From contig JAPFFF010000028.1 of the NCBI GenBank assembly GCA_039105265.1, positions 1,798,001 to 1,862,000 on the forward strand: DNA of 64,000 bases, read 5' to 3'. Positions 29,181-40,395 of the stretch are shown piece after piece (positions within the stretch are counted from its first letter, which is position 1; each line of letters starts with the position of its first letter). The position numbers and the translations under genes were made by a program. The notes below the pieces were generated by a model. It did no database searches. It worked only from the letters and a program-made list of their open reading frames with translations, and was not told where the DNA came from. The stretch comes from Tritrichomonas musculus (taxonomy: Eukaryota > Parabasalia > Tritrichomonadida > Tritrichomonadidae).

Positions 29181-30958
29181 TCATTTGTTTGAATCAAAAG
29201 AGCTAAGTTCATTATCTCTCCTTGAAATTAAAGAACGATCTACTTCAGGAGCAAGTAAATAAGAGTTCTCTCTAATGCTTTCTAAAATCTTGTCAAATGA
29301 AGGTCTTTCTGCAGGTTCATATTTAGTGCACTTGGCAATCAAATCGATGCAAAATTGAGAGATCAAAGAAGATGGCCTAGGAAGGGGAATTTTCTTCTTA
29401 ATATGAATGTCTCTAAAAGAATAATTTGGCAGCTGTCCAATGAAAATGTAATGCAAAACCATTCCGAAAGAGTAGACGTCAGTTTTGCTATCAAAATCTT
29501 CATCATTGATCAGTTGAGGTGACATGTAAATCATTGCATTAGCGTCGCTATTTAACGAGCTCATAACTGATATTCCGCCATTGATGTTTTCATCAATTTT
29601 AACGAATCCGAAATCGACCAATTTCGTCTCAAAAACTGAATTCAACAAGATGTTCTCAATTCTTAAATCACGATGAATCAATCCTTTCTGGTGAATGAAT
29701 TTCATTGCATGCACTATTTCAATTACAACTCGAGTTTTTAACGTGTTGTCCAGAATGTTGTTCGCGAGGCAATCTTTCAGTTTGCGTGGAATGAATTCGA
29801 AATAAAGAGAAACTGTTGTCACATTATTAAATAGCTCCGCTGGATTGATTGCAATGGCACGGCAAATGCAAGGATGCTTGATTGAGTGAAGAACTTCGAA
29901 CTCTTTGATTGCGTTTTTGATGTTTTTGAATGATGTTAAGTCATCTGAATTTTCACAACTTTTTTACACAAAATTTCATTGGTTCGAGTGTCAATTATTT
30001 TGTATGCAATCGACCTTCTGCCCTCCCCGATATCATCAATCTTCTTATAATACTTCTGGTTGTCTTCACCAATGAAAATATCATCTTTTGATCTATTGCT
30101 TTCAATTGATTTATCACTTTTCTTTGAGGAGGGACGAAAAGGTTCCATTTGCTTTTTGTACTCATCAAAAGCTCCTCGATCACTCAAATTGTTTACAAAA
30201 TCATCGGTTTCAAGCATATCGCAAATTTCTGTGAAAGTGGGCCTTTTGTTAGGATCCTGTGCCCAGCATTGATTCAGCAGATTACGCCAGTGTTCTGGAA
30301 CGAATTCTGGGATATATGGGCGGTCTCCACTTTTAATTCATTTTTTCAAAAGGCATCTTATCGGTAAGTACTGCAAAAACAACTCCTGAATAAGCAAAGA
30401 CATCAGTTGCCTCTGTGAATGTGTATAAATTACAACAATTCAAAATTTCAGGAGCAGAAAATGAATCACTTGGCAAAGATATGGCCGAGTACTCCTCCAA
30501 CACCAGATTATCTCTACGAGAGAAGCCGAAATTCGAAAGAAATGGATGAAGATCCCTATCCAACAAAATAATTTGCTAAAGCCTTTGTTGTGTAAATATT
30601 CAAGAGAGCAGGCAATGCCATATAATATGATTTGCTTGGCTGTATCGTTGTATTCCGGAGGATATCTGCTAAATCTACCAATCGTTTTAAGAGAGTCTTC
30701 TTTGATAAGCATATATAAATATCCATCTTTATCTCCTTCTGAGAATCCGATTAAAGGAGTAATAGCTGGGTGTTGGCAATTAGCTAACATTTCGACTTTC
30801 ATTAAAAAATTTGCTTTTTCTTCATCATAATTAAGACTTGGATAATTTAATCTACATTCACATAATGTCCCGTCTGAATCTCGAATCACGTTGTAACTAT
30901 TCCATGATTCACTAAATTTTTTTGGATCAACACGAAAAGACTCTAGATTAACAGTCAT
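29181..30958 (-). pseudogene. Twin protein-kinase gene, decayed
   Basis: A host gene with two kinase domains in tandem. Domain 1 (30958 to about 30200) has ECRLNYPSLNYDEEKANFLM and HPAITPLIGFSEGDKDG, then an odd catalytic loop, DRDLHPFLSNFGFSR, and ends in NQCWAQDPNKRPTFTEIC. A linker (FRPSSKKSDKSIE) follows. Domain 2 (about 30060 to 29200) has IGEGRRSIAYKI, the catalytic loop IHRDLRIENILL, DFG in KLVDFGFVK, and CTKYEPAERPSFDKIL. The frame changes about three times (near 30575, 30340 and 29955), so the gene is broken or has unusual features not visible here. Domain 1, with FG in place of DFG and no normal HRD loop, may have been a pseudokinase even when intact. Confidence 0.75.
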
Positions 30959-31313
30959 TATATAAAAATAAAGTCTTATTTTTACAAATCAAAAAGTGGA
31001 TTAATAAAAAAAATTCTTTACTTTTAATTAATATCTCGATTTATTTAATAATTTTAAAATATTTTTTGTAATAATTAGCTTTTATTTATTAAAAATTATT
31101 TTTAAATTCATTTAAAATTGCATCTAAATAATAATATTGCATTTCAATCATCTACGTTTGAAATCCATTGAAAAAAAAAAAAAAAAAAAATAATCATTCA
31201 ATTTTGAATTAATTCCAATTTTTTTTTCTGAAGTTTCAGGATTTTCTGTATTTTCTTTGAATAAAGTAATGGTATATATTCAAATAATGAATTGATGTAT
31301 TAAATATTTTTAT

Positions 31314-31320
31314 TCATTTT
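31314..31320 (+). promoter_or_regulatory. Initiator-like element TCATTTT
   Basis: Matches the trichomonad Inr consensus TCA(+1)Y(T/A) five bases before the ATG at 31325. Position matches the very short 5' leaders known in Trichomonas. Confidence 0.45.
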
Positions 31321-31324
31321 TAGA

Positions 31325-31672
31325 ATGCGCCGAACACGAAAGAGTCGAGTTCCAAAATGTTTGTCAAGAAGTCATGTGCCAGAAAAAGATATTTCGATGA
31401 ATTTGCTTAATGGTTTCATCGCACAAGGAAGCAAAGGAGAAAAATTAATTGTAGAAATGACCGGAACACAACTTGATAATTTATCAAAAACTGCTCTTTG
31501 TAAGATTTCAGATATCTTGAGTAAATTAAGCGGAATTAAAATTTCAAGAAATATATTACGACGCAAAGATCTCATTGTGAAATGGTTTCATGATAATGAA
31601 GACAAAATTGAGCCATTTAAATACTATGTATCTGTTAATTTCTCTCAAATAAAAGAAAATTATTATTCTTGA
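31325..31672 (+). CDS. Small basic protein, unknown, 115 aa
   Basis: Not recognised. It starts with a basic patch (MRRTRKSRVPKC), followed by a mixed helical region (MTGTQLDNLSKTALCKISD, ILSKLSGIKISRNILRRK) that could be a small DNA- or RNA-binding fold, and ends at KENYYS. Codon use is ordinary for the neighbourhood, and an Inr motif stands a few bases upstream, so I accept it as a real gene. It lies alone between the broken twin kinase and a transposon. Confidence 0.55.
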   Translation: MRRTRKSRVPKCLSRSHVPEKDISMNLLNGFIAQGSKGEKLIVEMTGTQLDNLSKTALCKISDILSKLSGIKISRNILRRKDLIVKWFHDNEDKIEPFKYYVSVNFSQIKENYYS

Positions 31673-31722
31673 ATTTTTTTTTTTTATTATTAGGCTTATT
31701 AATTTAGCTAATTAATTGCTTT

Positions 31723-32683
31723 AGAACATAGGAAACTCTCATAATCTTTTGAAATTAATATATAATAAAGTATATCATATTATAAGAATATTTTAATAGA
31801 AAACGTTTCCCTAATTTTGCGTATATACTGAGATATGATCAAAGAAAGTTGCCAAAATTGAGAGGAATTTCTATTCAAATGTAGTATAATTTTGTAATTG
31901 ATTTTTCTCGAAAATTTGGCGGACGATTTTTCTAAAAATTTAATATAATATATAATGCAATGTATACTACTATTTAAGATAAATGTAATATACCGGTCAT
32001 TCGTTGGCTCTGTCCTGGAATCGTTTTTTCCAAAAAAAATCGTAAAATCGGCTAAAAATAGTGTAAATCGATTTATCTCGGGATATATACTTATAATGCG
32101 CAATTTTTTTGCTTAATCGTGTTTTTAACATCATAATAAGACAAATAACCAATTTTTGGGTAAAAATATTGAATTTTGGCCGATATTGTTAGTAACGAGT
32201 TTTTTTGTATTTTTATCTTAATATAAAAAATCTCATTCTTCACGGATAGGAGTTTTTGGTTATTACTCTATATACAATAAGCATACAATCCTATAATTTT
32301 ATAATCATATACAATACAGTAATGCAATTATTGTTATACTAATTATGTAGGTACACCTATTTTTTTTTCTGACATTTAATGCAAAAATACAAAAATCAAA
32401 TTTTTGAAATATATTTTATTAATAACTCGATGCAAAGCGAAGCTAATAAAAATATAGCAATTGATATATATTAAGATGCTTGCAATATATATTCTTATAA
32501 TACCATAAATTTTGAAACATTTTTACATTTACGTCTGGAGACTCGTTATGAAAATCACAACTTTTTGAAAGACTCTCCGCCGCGATTTCGCTTAAAATCT
32601 GAAATCATCAATAACTATCTATGGTGAGTATATATTATTAATTTCGAAGCATATCGACATATCTCGAGAGTTTCCTATGTTCT
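31723..32683. mobile_element. Non-autonomous transposon, TIR AGAACATAGGAAACTCTC
   Basis: 18-bp perfect inverted ends are flanked by TTGCTTT on both sides (31716-31722 and 32684-32690), a 7-bp or slightly eroded 8-bp target duplication. The 961-bp interior is A+T-rich with chance frames only. Superfamily uncertain; hAT-like by duplication length. Confidence 0.85.
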
Positions 32684-32690
32684 TTGCTTT

Positions 32691-33858
32691 TTTATTTCAT
32701 TATTTTACGATTCATTTATCTCATTCTCCATGTAGAATAGAAATATTAGATGAAGTTATTTGATGTTACTAATACAAAAAAAAGAAGGGGCAGCACTCTG
32801 CAAATCTCTATAGGATTTTTCTAAAATTATAATATTTATTTTATTAATGGACAGATAATTGGTTTTTATTATTTTTAATCTATTCCATATGGCCAATTTT
32901 GAAATATTACATATGATCATTTTGAAAAGGACATGTGAGATGAAATTTGTTTTGAAGAAGAAAAATATGAGCAATTTAACACAAAAAAGATGTATAAAAG
33001 AGTCAAAAAAAACCACATACAAATATTTGATGGAATTGTTTATTATTGAATAAAAATAAATGGGAATGCAGTTATTTCAAATGCATTTATACAAATCTTT
33101 CCGATAAAAATTAACATATTGGAATAATTCAGTTTATTTAGATATTTATTAATAATTGCATATATAAATTAAATCTTTTGATTAAAAATAGTAGATATTT
33201 GATAGAGAATTCGTAATTTTGTAAAAGGGCAATAGATAAAAGCCGCCGAGTAAAATAATACCATTATTATTAACGCTTGCTCTATAAATGATAAAAATTC
33301 AAGAGATATCTAAGAATCTTATTTTTAATTAATAATAACTAGACAAAAAAATGCTATTCTTTGAAAGCAAAACATTGTCGGTATTTTTTTAAAAAAGACT
33401 TAGTGGCTCTATTTAAAAATAAAGGCGGAGAACAGTAAAGCTTTGATAGAGATAATAATCATTTCATCTAACATGTCATATTCAAAAAAAAAAAAATTCT
33501 GATATCAGAAATTTTATAAAAATTGAAAACATAAATATACAAAAATTGGCCATATGATTTGGAAGAATATTTTGGATATAATATCTTCAATCGATATTAC
33601 AATATATAAAAAACCTGATATAAAATCGTATAGAAATCTAAGTCACTATCAAGATGTTAATTTTCTGAAGAAAAAGCAGTTTTTCTCTCAAAAATAAAAT
33701 AACGAAACATATATATATTCATAAATATTAAATAATTTTTTACGAAATTAGTATTATTATTATTAAATATATGTAATAGTATATAAATATAATTATCAAC
33801 TCTCAAATTCTCGTATTTAATGGAAAAGCGGATTTGACACCTGAGTGAAACCCCCTCT

Positions 33859-33914
<56 letters not shown>

Positions 33915-34600
33915 AGATAATAAATAATTCGGCTTTAATGTAAAGTTTAAATGATATTTAGATTAATGAAAACGTTCCTTTCTAGGTTTTCTTTAAACTT
34001 TTCCATATTTGAACCTATTAAACTGATTTTGAACAATTGTTTATGTATCAAAATAATATAAAACTATAATATTTAATGAATATCCATAGCTTAATGATTC
34101 ATCTGATAGAAAATTTGGATGAAATGTTTGAGTTTTTGGTTATTTTTTATATCACATTTCTTTCGTAAAAATTGGAGAATATTTTGGTTCTTTTCACAGA
34201 TATTTATTAACAACGTATAGCATTTTTGCTCACAGTCAAGTTAAACTTAGTCCTTAAAGTTATTTTTGTTTTGTTTTTAATATTGTTCATAATGAAATAT
34301 TATTTATTTCAATTTTTTATGATTATCTTTTCCAAATTTGGGTATTGATACATTGTATTAGAAAATAAAAAAGGAGATTAACATTTAACAACAAGATATA
34401 TTGAAATATTCATTGTATTAGAAAATTCAATTGATTCGATAATTGAGATGGGTTAAAATACAAAATTCAATGAATTTTGAATTTCCGAAAAAAAGTAAAA
34501 AGTAAAATAATGTAAAATAAAGTCAAAATTGTAAATCAAAGAAATAAATATTCTTACCTTATCTTTTGAAAATTTCTGAGGGATAAAATCTAATTTTGAG
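32691..34600. other. A+T-rich spacer with a 52-base poly(A) run
   Basis: No gene seen. Poly(A) spans 33860-33911 and follows GAAACCCCCTCTC. CTGAGT (33841) and ACTCAG (33911) bracket it. Nothing else recognisable. Confidence 0.6.
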
Positions 34601-34617
34601 AAGAGAAAAAAAACACT

Positions 34618-34624
34618 TCACATT
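34618..34624 (+). promoter_or_regulatory. Initiator-like element TCACATT
   Basis: TCA-C-A matches the trichomonad Inr consensus and lies three bases before the metacaspase ATG (34628). Confidence 0.5.
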
Positions 34625-34627
34625 TCA

Positions 34628-35749
34628 ATGGGAAAAGATAAGAAAAAGAAGAAATCAGGTTCCGATTCAGGATCTGATTCAGATTCAGAATCATCAGGTT
34701 CCGATAAGAAATTCAAGAAGGATAAGAAAGACAAGAAGGATAAGAAGGACAAGAAGGACAAGAAAGACAAGTCCGAAAAGGAATTAGAAAAGAAGAGGAA
34801 GAAGGAAGAAAAGAAGTTAAGAAAGAAGATGAAGAAAGAATTTGTCTTCCAGAAGATTCATGGACAGAAGAAGTTCTTCTTTAACCCATATAAAATATCT
34901 GATTGGAAGAATTCCCAAAACTTCGAACAAACAGTTTTACCAGTCAATGAATTTACAGCTGAAACATTCGAAGAACTTCGAAACCACAGTACAGAAGAAT
35001 CAGCATTGGGCCAATTGCTTGAACTTGGTGTTGATCTTAATAAGATTGAAATTAGTCAATTCTCAATGGATATTTCAAGAGTCTGTTTCATATGCTGCAA
35101 TACATATACTAAGCCAGAATATAGGCTTGGCGTCGGTCCACTCAATGATTCAATTACTGTTGCTGCCAATCATAAAATGATGGGCTACTTTGTCTATTTC
35201 CTTCATAATCCAACTTCACAAAAGTTCCTTCAATACCTTCAAATGTTCCTTGAAAAAACAGTACAAAATTTAACAATCTATTACACGGGACACGGTTCAA
35301 GTATTAAAGATTATTCAGGTGACGAAGCAGATGGATATGATGAAGTTATGCTCTTTGATGATACTTATATTGTTGACGATAAATTAGCAGATATATTAAA
35401 GAACCATGCAAATGGGAGAGCCAAAGTTGTCTTATTAAATGATTGTTGCCATAGTGGAACAATTTGGGATATTCCAAATGAGCCTGAAGAAGCTGCTAAA
35501 TGGCCACCAAATATTATTTGTCTTTCAGCTGCAGATGATGATGAAACAGCTAAACAAGGTAAGCAAGGTAGCAATGACCAAGGTTTCTTTACATTCTTCG
35601 CCTTCCAAGAAATCAGAAGAAACAGAGCTATTACACCAGAAGAAATTAAGAACAGGGTTTCAAGTCTTCTTGTAAATTATCATCAATGTGTTGTTGTAAC
35701 CACTACAAGGGAAGAATTGATCAAACAACCACTTTTCCCACAAGCATAA
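34628..35749 (+). CDS. Metacaspase (peptidase C14 family)
   Basis: A 373-aa caspase-fold cysteine peptidase of the metacaspase type, which cuts after Arg/Lys in known relatives. The first 75 residues are a low-complexity Ser/Asp then Lys/Asp extension (repeated KKDKKD). The catalytic domain spans about 140-373: VCFICCNTYTKPE forms the first strand, the catalytic His is H222 in YYTGHGSS and the catalytic Cys is C274 in LLNDCCHSGT. An acidic pocket segment, SGDEADGYDEVMLFDD, follows the His. No signal peptide. The start is fixed by an Inr motif just upstream; the stop runs into TAAA, the trichomonad polyadenylation context. The charged N-terminal extension is an unusual feature of this copy. 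Confidence 0.92.
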   Translation: MGKDKKKKKSGSDSGSDSDSESSGSDKKFKKDKKDKKDKKDKKDKKDKSEKELEKKRKKEEKKLRKKMKKEFVFQKIHGQKKFFFNPYKISDWKNSQNFEQTVLPVNEFTAETFEELRNHSTEESALGQLLELGVDLNKIEISQFSMDISRVCFICCNTYTKPEYRLGVGPLNDSITVAANHKMMGYFVYFLHNPTSQKFLQYLQMFLEKTVQNLTIYYTGHGSSIKDYSGDEADGYDEVMLFDDTYIVDDKLADILKNHANGRAKVVLLNDCCHSGTIWDIPNEPEEAAKWPPNIICLSAADDDETAKQGKQGSNDQGFFTFFAFQEIRRNRAITPEEIKNRVSSLLVNYHQCVVVTTTREELIKQPLFPQA

Positions 35750-36004
35750 AGTTTGGTATCTCTAAAAAATCATTATATTTTCTAATTTTTATGTTTTGTA
35801 TTACTTAAATTGAGGATTTTCCTTATATTTCATCCAATACTGAAACTTGTTTTTAGCACATAATGATAACATTATCTAACATTTATGAATAATATTACAA
35901 ATTATTTGTAATTTTTTATTAATATTATGATTTAAAGGTTATTTTATTAAAATATTTCAGTCTATCTATTTTTTTCAGAAGATAAATGAATTTATTGAAT
36001 TGAA

Positions 36005-36011
36005 TCACATA
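36005..36011 (+). promoter_or_regulatory. Initiator-like element TCACATA
   Basis: Fits TCA(+1)Y(T/A); 23 bases before the kinase-Sel1 ATG. Confidence 0.4.
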
Positions 36012-36034
36012 AAAATACGTTATTAATTACATTA

Positions 36035-37912
36035 ATGACCTCCGATCTAATTACTGATTTATCTAACTTCGAAATACTAGAGCCTATTGGAGATGGTAGT
36101 TTTGGAACTGTTTTCTTAGTTCAATCAATCGAAACACGGAAATTATACGCAGCAAAAGTTTCAAAATTTAGTTACGAATCAACAAATGAAAGAAGGTATC
36201 TTTTCAAAGAAATATCAATATTATCCAGAGCTAGGCATCCTGCAATTTTACCTCTCATTGGTTTTAATCCAGAAAATTTTCAAAGGCAAAATAATCCAAC
36301 ATTTATAACCGAATTCATCCCCAATGGTTCCCTTTCCAAATTAATGTCGGAAAATCCACAAATTCCATTACCAAAAAAATATATAATAATTCTTGGAATT
36401 GCTCAAGGGATGAATTATCTACATTCTCAAAAAATTCTTCATTTAGATCTAAAACCAAACAATATTTTGCTAGATCAAAACCTATACCCGCGCATTTGTG
36501 ATTTTGGAGAATCACGATTAACCAATTTAACCAACGTAGACATATCAAACAGCGGCTATACAGCGACACCATTTTACACAGCCCCCGAAATATTTTCAGA
36601 AAGGACATTTTCTTTGAAATCCGATGTTTTTTCATTTGGCATAATTTTCTATGAAATTTTATCTGGCAAACCGCCATATAACCGCTACAAATCAGTTAAC
36701 AAATTGAAGAACGAGATCAAGAAAGGCAAACGACCTGATTTGGCCTTTATCACTGACAAACATATTCAAAACTTCCTTAAAAAATGTTGGTCGCCATATC
36801 CGAATAAACGTCCTACTTTCAAAGAGGTCATTGAAGAGGTGAAATTGGAGCGTTATCGTCAATTGATGCGCATAACGGATCAAGAAGTTGACAGGTATCT
36901 TTCGTTGTTTGGGGAGCGATTGAACATGATCAATGAAAGGGACCTAATCAAAGAAAAAGTTAAATACGGCGATATCGATTCAATTTGCCGATACGCGCGG
37001 ATGCATTACAAAGGGGAAAAAGTGCCAATTGATAAGAAGAAGGCTGCTGAATATTACAAGATAGCTGCGGATAAAGGAAGTCCATCTGCCATGTACAACT
37101 ATGCATACATGCTGCAGCATGGAGATGGGATTCCAGTCAATAAAAGTGAGTCAATTCGTTATTACAAAATGGCAATTGAGCATGGAAATTCGTCTGCCAT
37201 GAACAGCTATGCTCTTATGTTGAAGAAAGGTGAAGGTGTTAAACCTAATAAGAGTGAGGCTGTTCGTTATTATAAGATGTCAATGAATACTGGAAATAGT
37301 GTCGCTATGAATAGTTGCGCTATCATGTTGCAGCACGGCGAAGGTATTCCTGTCAATAAAAACGAGGCTGTCCGTCATTATAAAATGGGAATCGAGCATG
37401 GAAACGTCTCTTCGATGAATAATTATGCGCGTATGTTGCATCACGGTGAGGGCGTGGATGTGAATAAAAGCGAGGCAATCCGTCTGTATAAAATGGCCAT
37501 TGAAAAAGGTAACGCGGCTGCTATGAATAGTTACGGCTACTTGTTACAGCATGGCGACGGAGTGCAGCTTGATAAGAGAGAGGCAATCCGTTATTATAAA
37601 ATGGCTATCGAAAAAGGTAACGATATGGCTATGAATAACTACGCGTGCATGCTAAAAAATGGCGAGGGAGCCCCTGTAAACAGAAGCGAGGCAATTCGTT
37701 ACTTCAAGTTGGCTATTGAGAAAGGCAACGCTTCTGCAATGTTTAATTACGCAACAATGCTCGAAAGAGGTGACGGAATTAGATTGAATAAAACGGAGGC
37801 AAAAAATGAGGCAATCCGTTACTATAAAATGGCTGCTGATAGAGGTCATGCCGCTGCAATGACCAAGTATGCAACACTCTCTGATTTTAATCAATATGAT
37901 GATTTTTATTAA
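36035..37912 (+). CDS. Protein kinase with C-terminal Sel1 repeats, 625 aa
   Basis: Kinase domain at about residues 12-270: glycine loop GDGSFG (19-24), ATP-binding K41 in YAAKVSK, catalytic loop HLDLKPNN with D138 (Leu in place of the usual Arg, a non-RD kinase), DFG at 156-158, APE in YTAPEIF and the terminal CWSPYPNKRPTF. After a helical linker, about eight Sel1-like repeats (about 310-610) follow, each like YYKMAIEHGNSSAMNSYALM. All core catalytic residues are present, so it should be active. The repeats probably bind partners or substrates. It is the intact model for the two decayed kinase/Sel1 loci at 40396-42838. Cytosolic; no signal peptide. Confidence 0.93.
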   Translation: MTSDLITDLSNFEILEPIGDGSFGTVFLVQSIETRKLYAAKVSKFSYESTNERRYLFKEISILSRARHPAILPLIGFNPENFQRQNNPTFITEFIPNGSLSKLMSENPQIPLPKKYIIILGIAQGMNYLHSQKILHLDLKPNNILLDQNLYPRICDFGESRLTNLTNVDISNSGYTATPFYTAPEIFSERTFSLKSDVFSFGIIFYEILSGKPPYNRYKSVNKLKNEIKKGKRPDLAFITDKHIQNFLKKCWSPYPNKRPTFKEVIEEVKLERYRQLMRITDQEVDRYLSLFGERLNMINERDLIKEKVKYGDIDSICRYARMHYKGEKVPIDKKKAAEYYKIAADKGSPSAMYNYAYMLQHGDGIPVNKSESIRYYKMAIEHGNSSAMNSYALMLKKGEGVKPNKSEAVRYYKMSMNTGNSVAMNSCAIMLQHGEGIPVNKNEAVRHYKMGIEHGNVSSMNNYARMLHHGEGVDVNKSEAIRLYKMAIEKGNAAAMNSYGYLLQHGDGVQLDKREAIRYYKMAIEKGNDMAMNNYACMLKNGEGAPVNRSEAIRYFKLAIEKGNASAMFNYATMLERGDGIRLNKTEAKNEAIRYYKMAADRGHAAAMTKYATLSDFNQYDDFY

Positions 37913-38232
37913 TAAAAAGATATTTTTATTATCAATATTTTTAATCATTTGACATTTTCTCTTTTTTTTAATCATTAGACTCTTTTGGTTTGATTTAATT
38001 AAAATTTATGCTCTCAAAAAGTTTCAAAAAACAATAGTTTTTATGTGAAAAGTATGTTATAGAATCAAACTTAATCTTAGATAATTGGCAATTCTCTTAA
38101 TTATAATATGAAAATACTATGTTCATTAAAACATTCACTAAAAAATTGATTTTCAAATTGAGAGGAAAGTCGATTCTATATATACAGTTATGAGGCCAAT
38201 TTTGACCATCGTTTTCCGGGAAAATTTTACTT

Positions 38233-40035
38233 ATGATACTTGCTTTATTTGCGATTCTTTATTGTTATTATGATGAAATAATCGGTATCGATTTCGGATC
38301 AACGACATCATGTGTCAGTTACTTTGACAATGACAAAGTGAAAATCATTCAAAATGAGCGTGGGAATTCTAACACGCCTTCAGTTGCATCTCTTGTAGGA
38401 AACGATATGATAAAAGGAGAAGATGCAAAACGACAAATGATTCCAAACCCAAAAAACACGTTTTATGCTATCAAAAAGTTGATTGGATTTGAAAACATGA
38501 CGAACTTCACCAATTTTAAATTTGACGTTATCAAAAATAATAATCAATTGATAATTTACAAGCATGGTGGGAAAGAAAAATTTAGTTTAGGTTTCATTGC
38601 GTCTGAAATTTTAAAATCATTGAAAGATCTTGCTTCAAAAAACTTGGGAAAAGAAATTAAAAGAGCTGTAATTACTGTTCCTGCCTATTTTAATGAAAAA
38701 CAAATTGAAATAATCATGAAAGCTAGTGAAATGGCAGGATTTATTCAAAAAAAAATAATTAAAGAGCCAATTGCTTCAGTTATTGCTTATGGACTAAATA
38801 AAAAAGGATGCAAGCCTCAAAAAATTATTGTGTATCATCTTGGTGGCTATACACATGATGTAACTCTGCTTTCAATTGAGGATTCTTATATTAAAGTTCT
38901 TGATTCTCAAGTTACAGATGATATTTGTGGCTACAATTTTGATAATAGAATTGTTGATTATTTACTAAAGAGTTTTAAAGAAAGATCAGGGATAAATGCA
39001 TCAGAAGATTTAAATGCAATTGCGAAATTATGGTTTAAAGTAGAAAAGGCCAAAAAAGCATTTTTTTATCTTCCAAAAGTAAGAATTATGATTGGTAATT
39101 TCTTTAATGGATACCCTTTATCAGAGAAAATAACACTTGAAAAATTCGAAGAAATTAATGAAGATCTTTTTCAAAATTCTTTAAATTTACTTAAAATTGT
39201 TTTGAAAAAAGCAAATGTCACTAAAGATGAAATAGATGGAATCATCCTTTCTGGCGGATCAACAAAGTTACCTCAGATTCAAAAAATTATTTCTAATTTC
39301 TTTTCTGGTAAAAAGATATATTCCGATATAAACCCAGAAGAAGTTGTCGCATATGGAGCTGCACTTGAAGCTGGTGCCCTTTCAGGAAATGATAAATCTC
39401 GAGATATCATTAAAATGAATCCTTATTCTTTTTATATAAAAACAGATGATGGTAAAAACTTATTAATGATTCATGATAATACTAATGTGCCAATCAAAGA
39501 AACAAGAAGATTCAATTTCTCGACTAATAATCAGGATTATTTCCATTTCGAAATTTATGTCGGTATTAACGATGAAACATCTGATTTTGTGTACCTTAAT
39601 GAAATAAATATTACTAATAAGAAGCCAAATGGATATAATACTTTCATTGATGTTACATATGAATTTTATGATAACTTTACATTAAAAGTTACAGCAAAAA
39701 ATAATAATTCCAAAAAAACAATTAATATTGATGTTGAATTCGAACGTAATGATTTTGCTAATGATTATTATAAAAAGTTAGTGTCAAAAAAAATTCAAGA
39801 AATAAAAACATTGTACACTATTAATTTGAATGAACTAAAAGAATTGAAGAAAAAAAATTTGGATCAAATAAAATGGTTCACCGTATTGCCTAGTCGTGTT
39901 GAAAGATTTGGTATTGATGATAATTATCTACATCAAATTTTAGTAGAATGTTTTCGTGATATATTTCCTGAAATATTTAAAATATGTTCACATCATCAAT
40001 GGATGGATGAAGAACAATGGCATAGTTATTACTAA
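38233..40035 (+). CDS. Divergent ER-type Hsp70 (BiP-like)
   Basis: A 600-aa Hsp70. A short hydrophobic start (MILALFAILYCYYD) looks like a signal peptide, then EIIGIDFGSTTSCVSYF (phosphate loop 1), AVITVPAYFNEKQIE and IILSGGSTKLPQIQKI (adenosine motif). The second phosphate motif, normally DLGGGTFDVSLL, reads YHLGGYTHDVTLL, so nucleotide use may be changed. The substrate-binding domain (about 400-500) and a short lid follow. The end, QWHSYY, lacks the KDEL-type retrieval signal of ER Hsp70, so it is not a standard BiP. A paralogue with altered or lost ATPase activity is likely. It stands alone with no chaperone partner nearby. Confidence 0.88.
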   Translation: MILALFAILYCYYDEIIGIDFGSTTSCVSYFDNDKVKIIQNERGNSNTPSVASLVGNDMIKGEDAKRQMIPNPKNTFYAIKKLIGFENMTNFTNFKFDVIKNNNQLIIYKHGGKEKFSLGFIASEILKSLKDLASKNLGKEIKRAVITVPAYFNEKQIEIIMKASEMAGFIQKKIIKEPIASVIAYGLNKKGCKPQKIIVYHLGGYTHDVTLLSIEDSYIKVLDSQVTDDICGYNFDNRIVDYLLKSFKERSGINASEDLNAIAKLWFKVEKAKKAFFYLPKVRIMIGNFFNGYPLSEKITLEKFEEINEDLFQNSLNLLKIVLKKANVTKDEIDGIILSGGSTKLPQIQKIISNFFSGKKIYSDINPEEVVAYGAALEAGALSGNDKSRDIIKMNPYSFYIKTDDGKNLLMIHDNTNVPIKETRRFNFSTNNQDYFHFEIYVGINDETSDFVYLNEINITNKKPNGYNTFIDVTYEFYDNFTLKVTAKNNNSKKTINIDVEFERNDFANDYYKKLVSKKIQEIKTLYTINLNELKELKKKNLDQIKWFTVLPSRVERFGIDDNYLHQILVECFRDIFPEIFKICSHHQWMDEEQWHSYY

Positions 40036-40395
40036 TTAATTTTTTAAAAAAAAATATTTTATATTTCTGATTTAATTAACGATTTCCTGAGAATAAAGTG
40101 ACAATTTATTATCAAGCTTAAAAAAATGTCAATTCTGATATATCAGAATTATATGAGGATGAAAATACAGGATATTGTTAAACAAACCTATTTAAAACAT
40201 ATAAATCATAAAATTATTTTAATTGATTTTTATTTTCGATCATTCAATCTGATAACTTTTTGAATAAAAATAAAATTGAATATAAAATATTCAACAAGTG
40301 ATACATAATCAAATTGCTGATGATATAAATAATTATTTATATCAAAATTGAGATGATTTTTTTTTATTATTCAATACTATTCAGAAAATATTGAT

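Noticed and set aside
31780-32103. A 107-codon frame on the minus strand
   Set aside because: Inside a terminal-inverted-repeat element; Ile/Phe/Lys bias typical of chance frames.
33841-33917. Retroposed gene with poly(A) tail
   Set aside because: No gene-like sequence upstream and no target duplication; only the A-run is visible.
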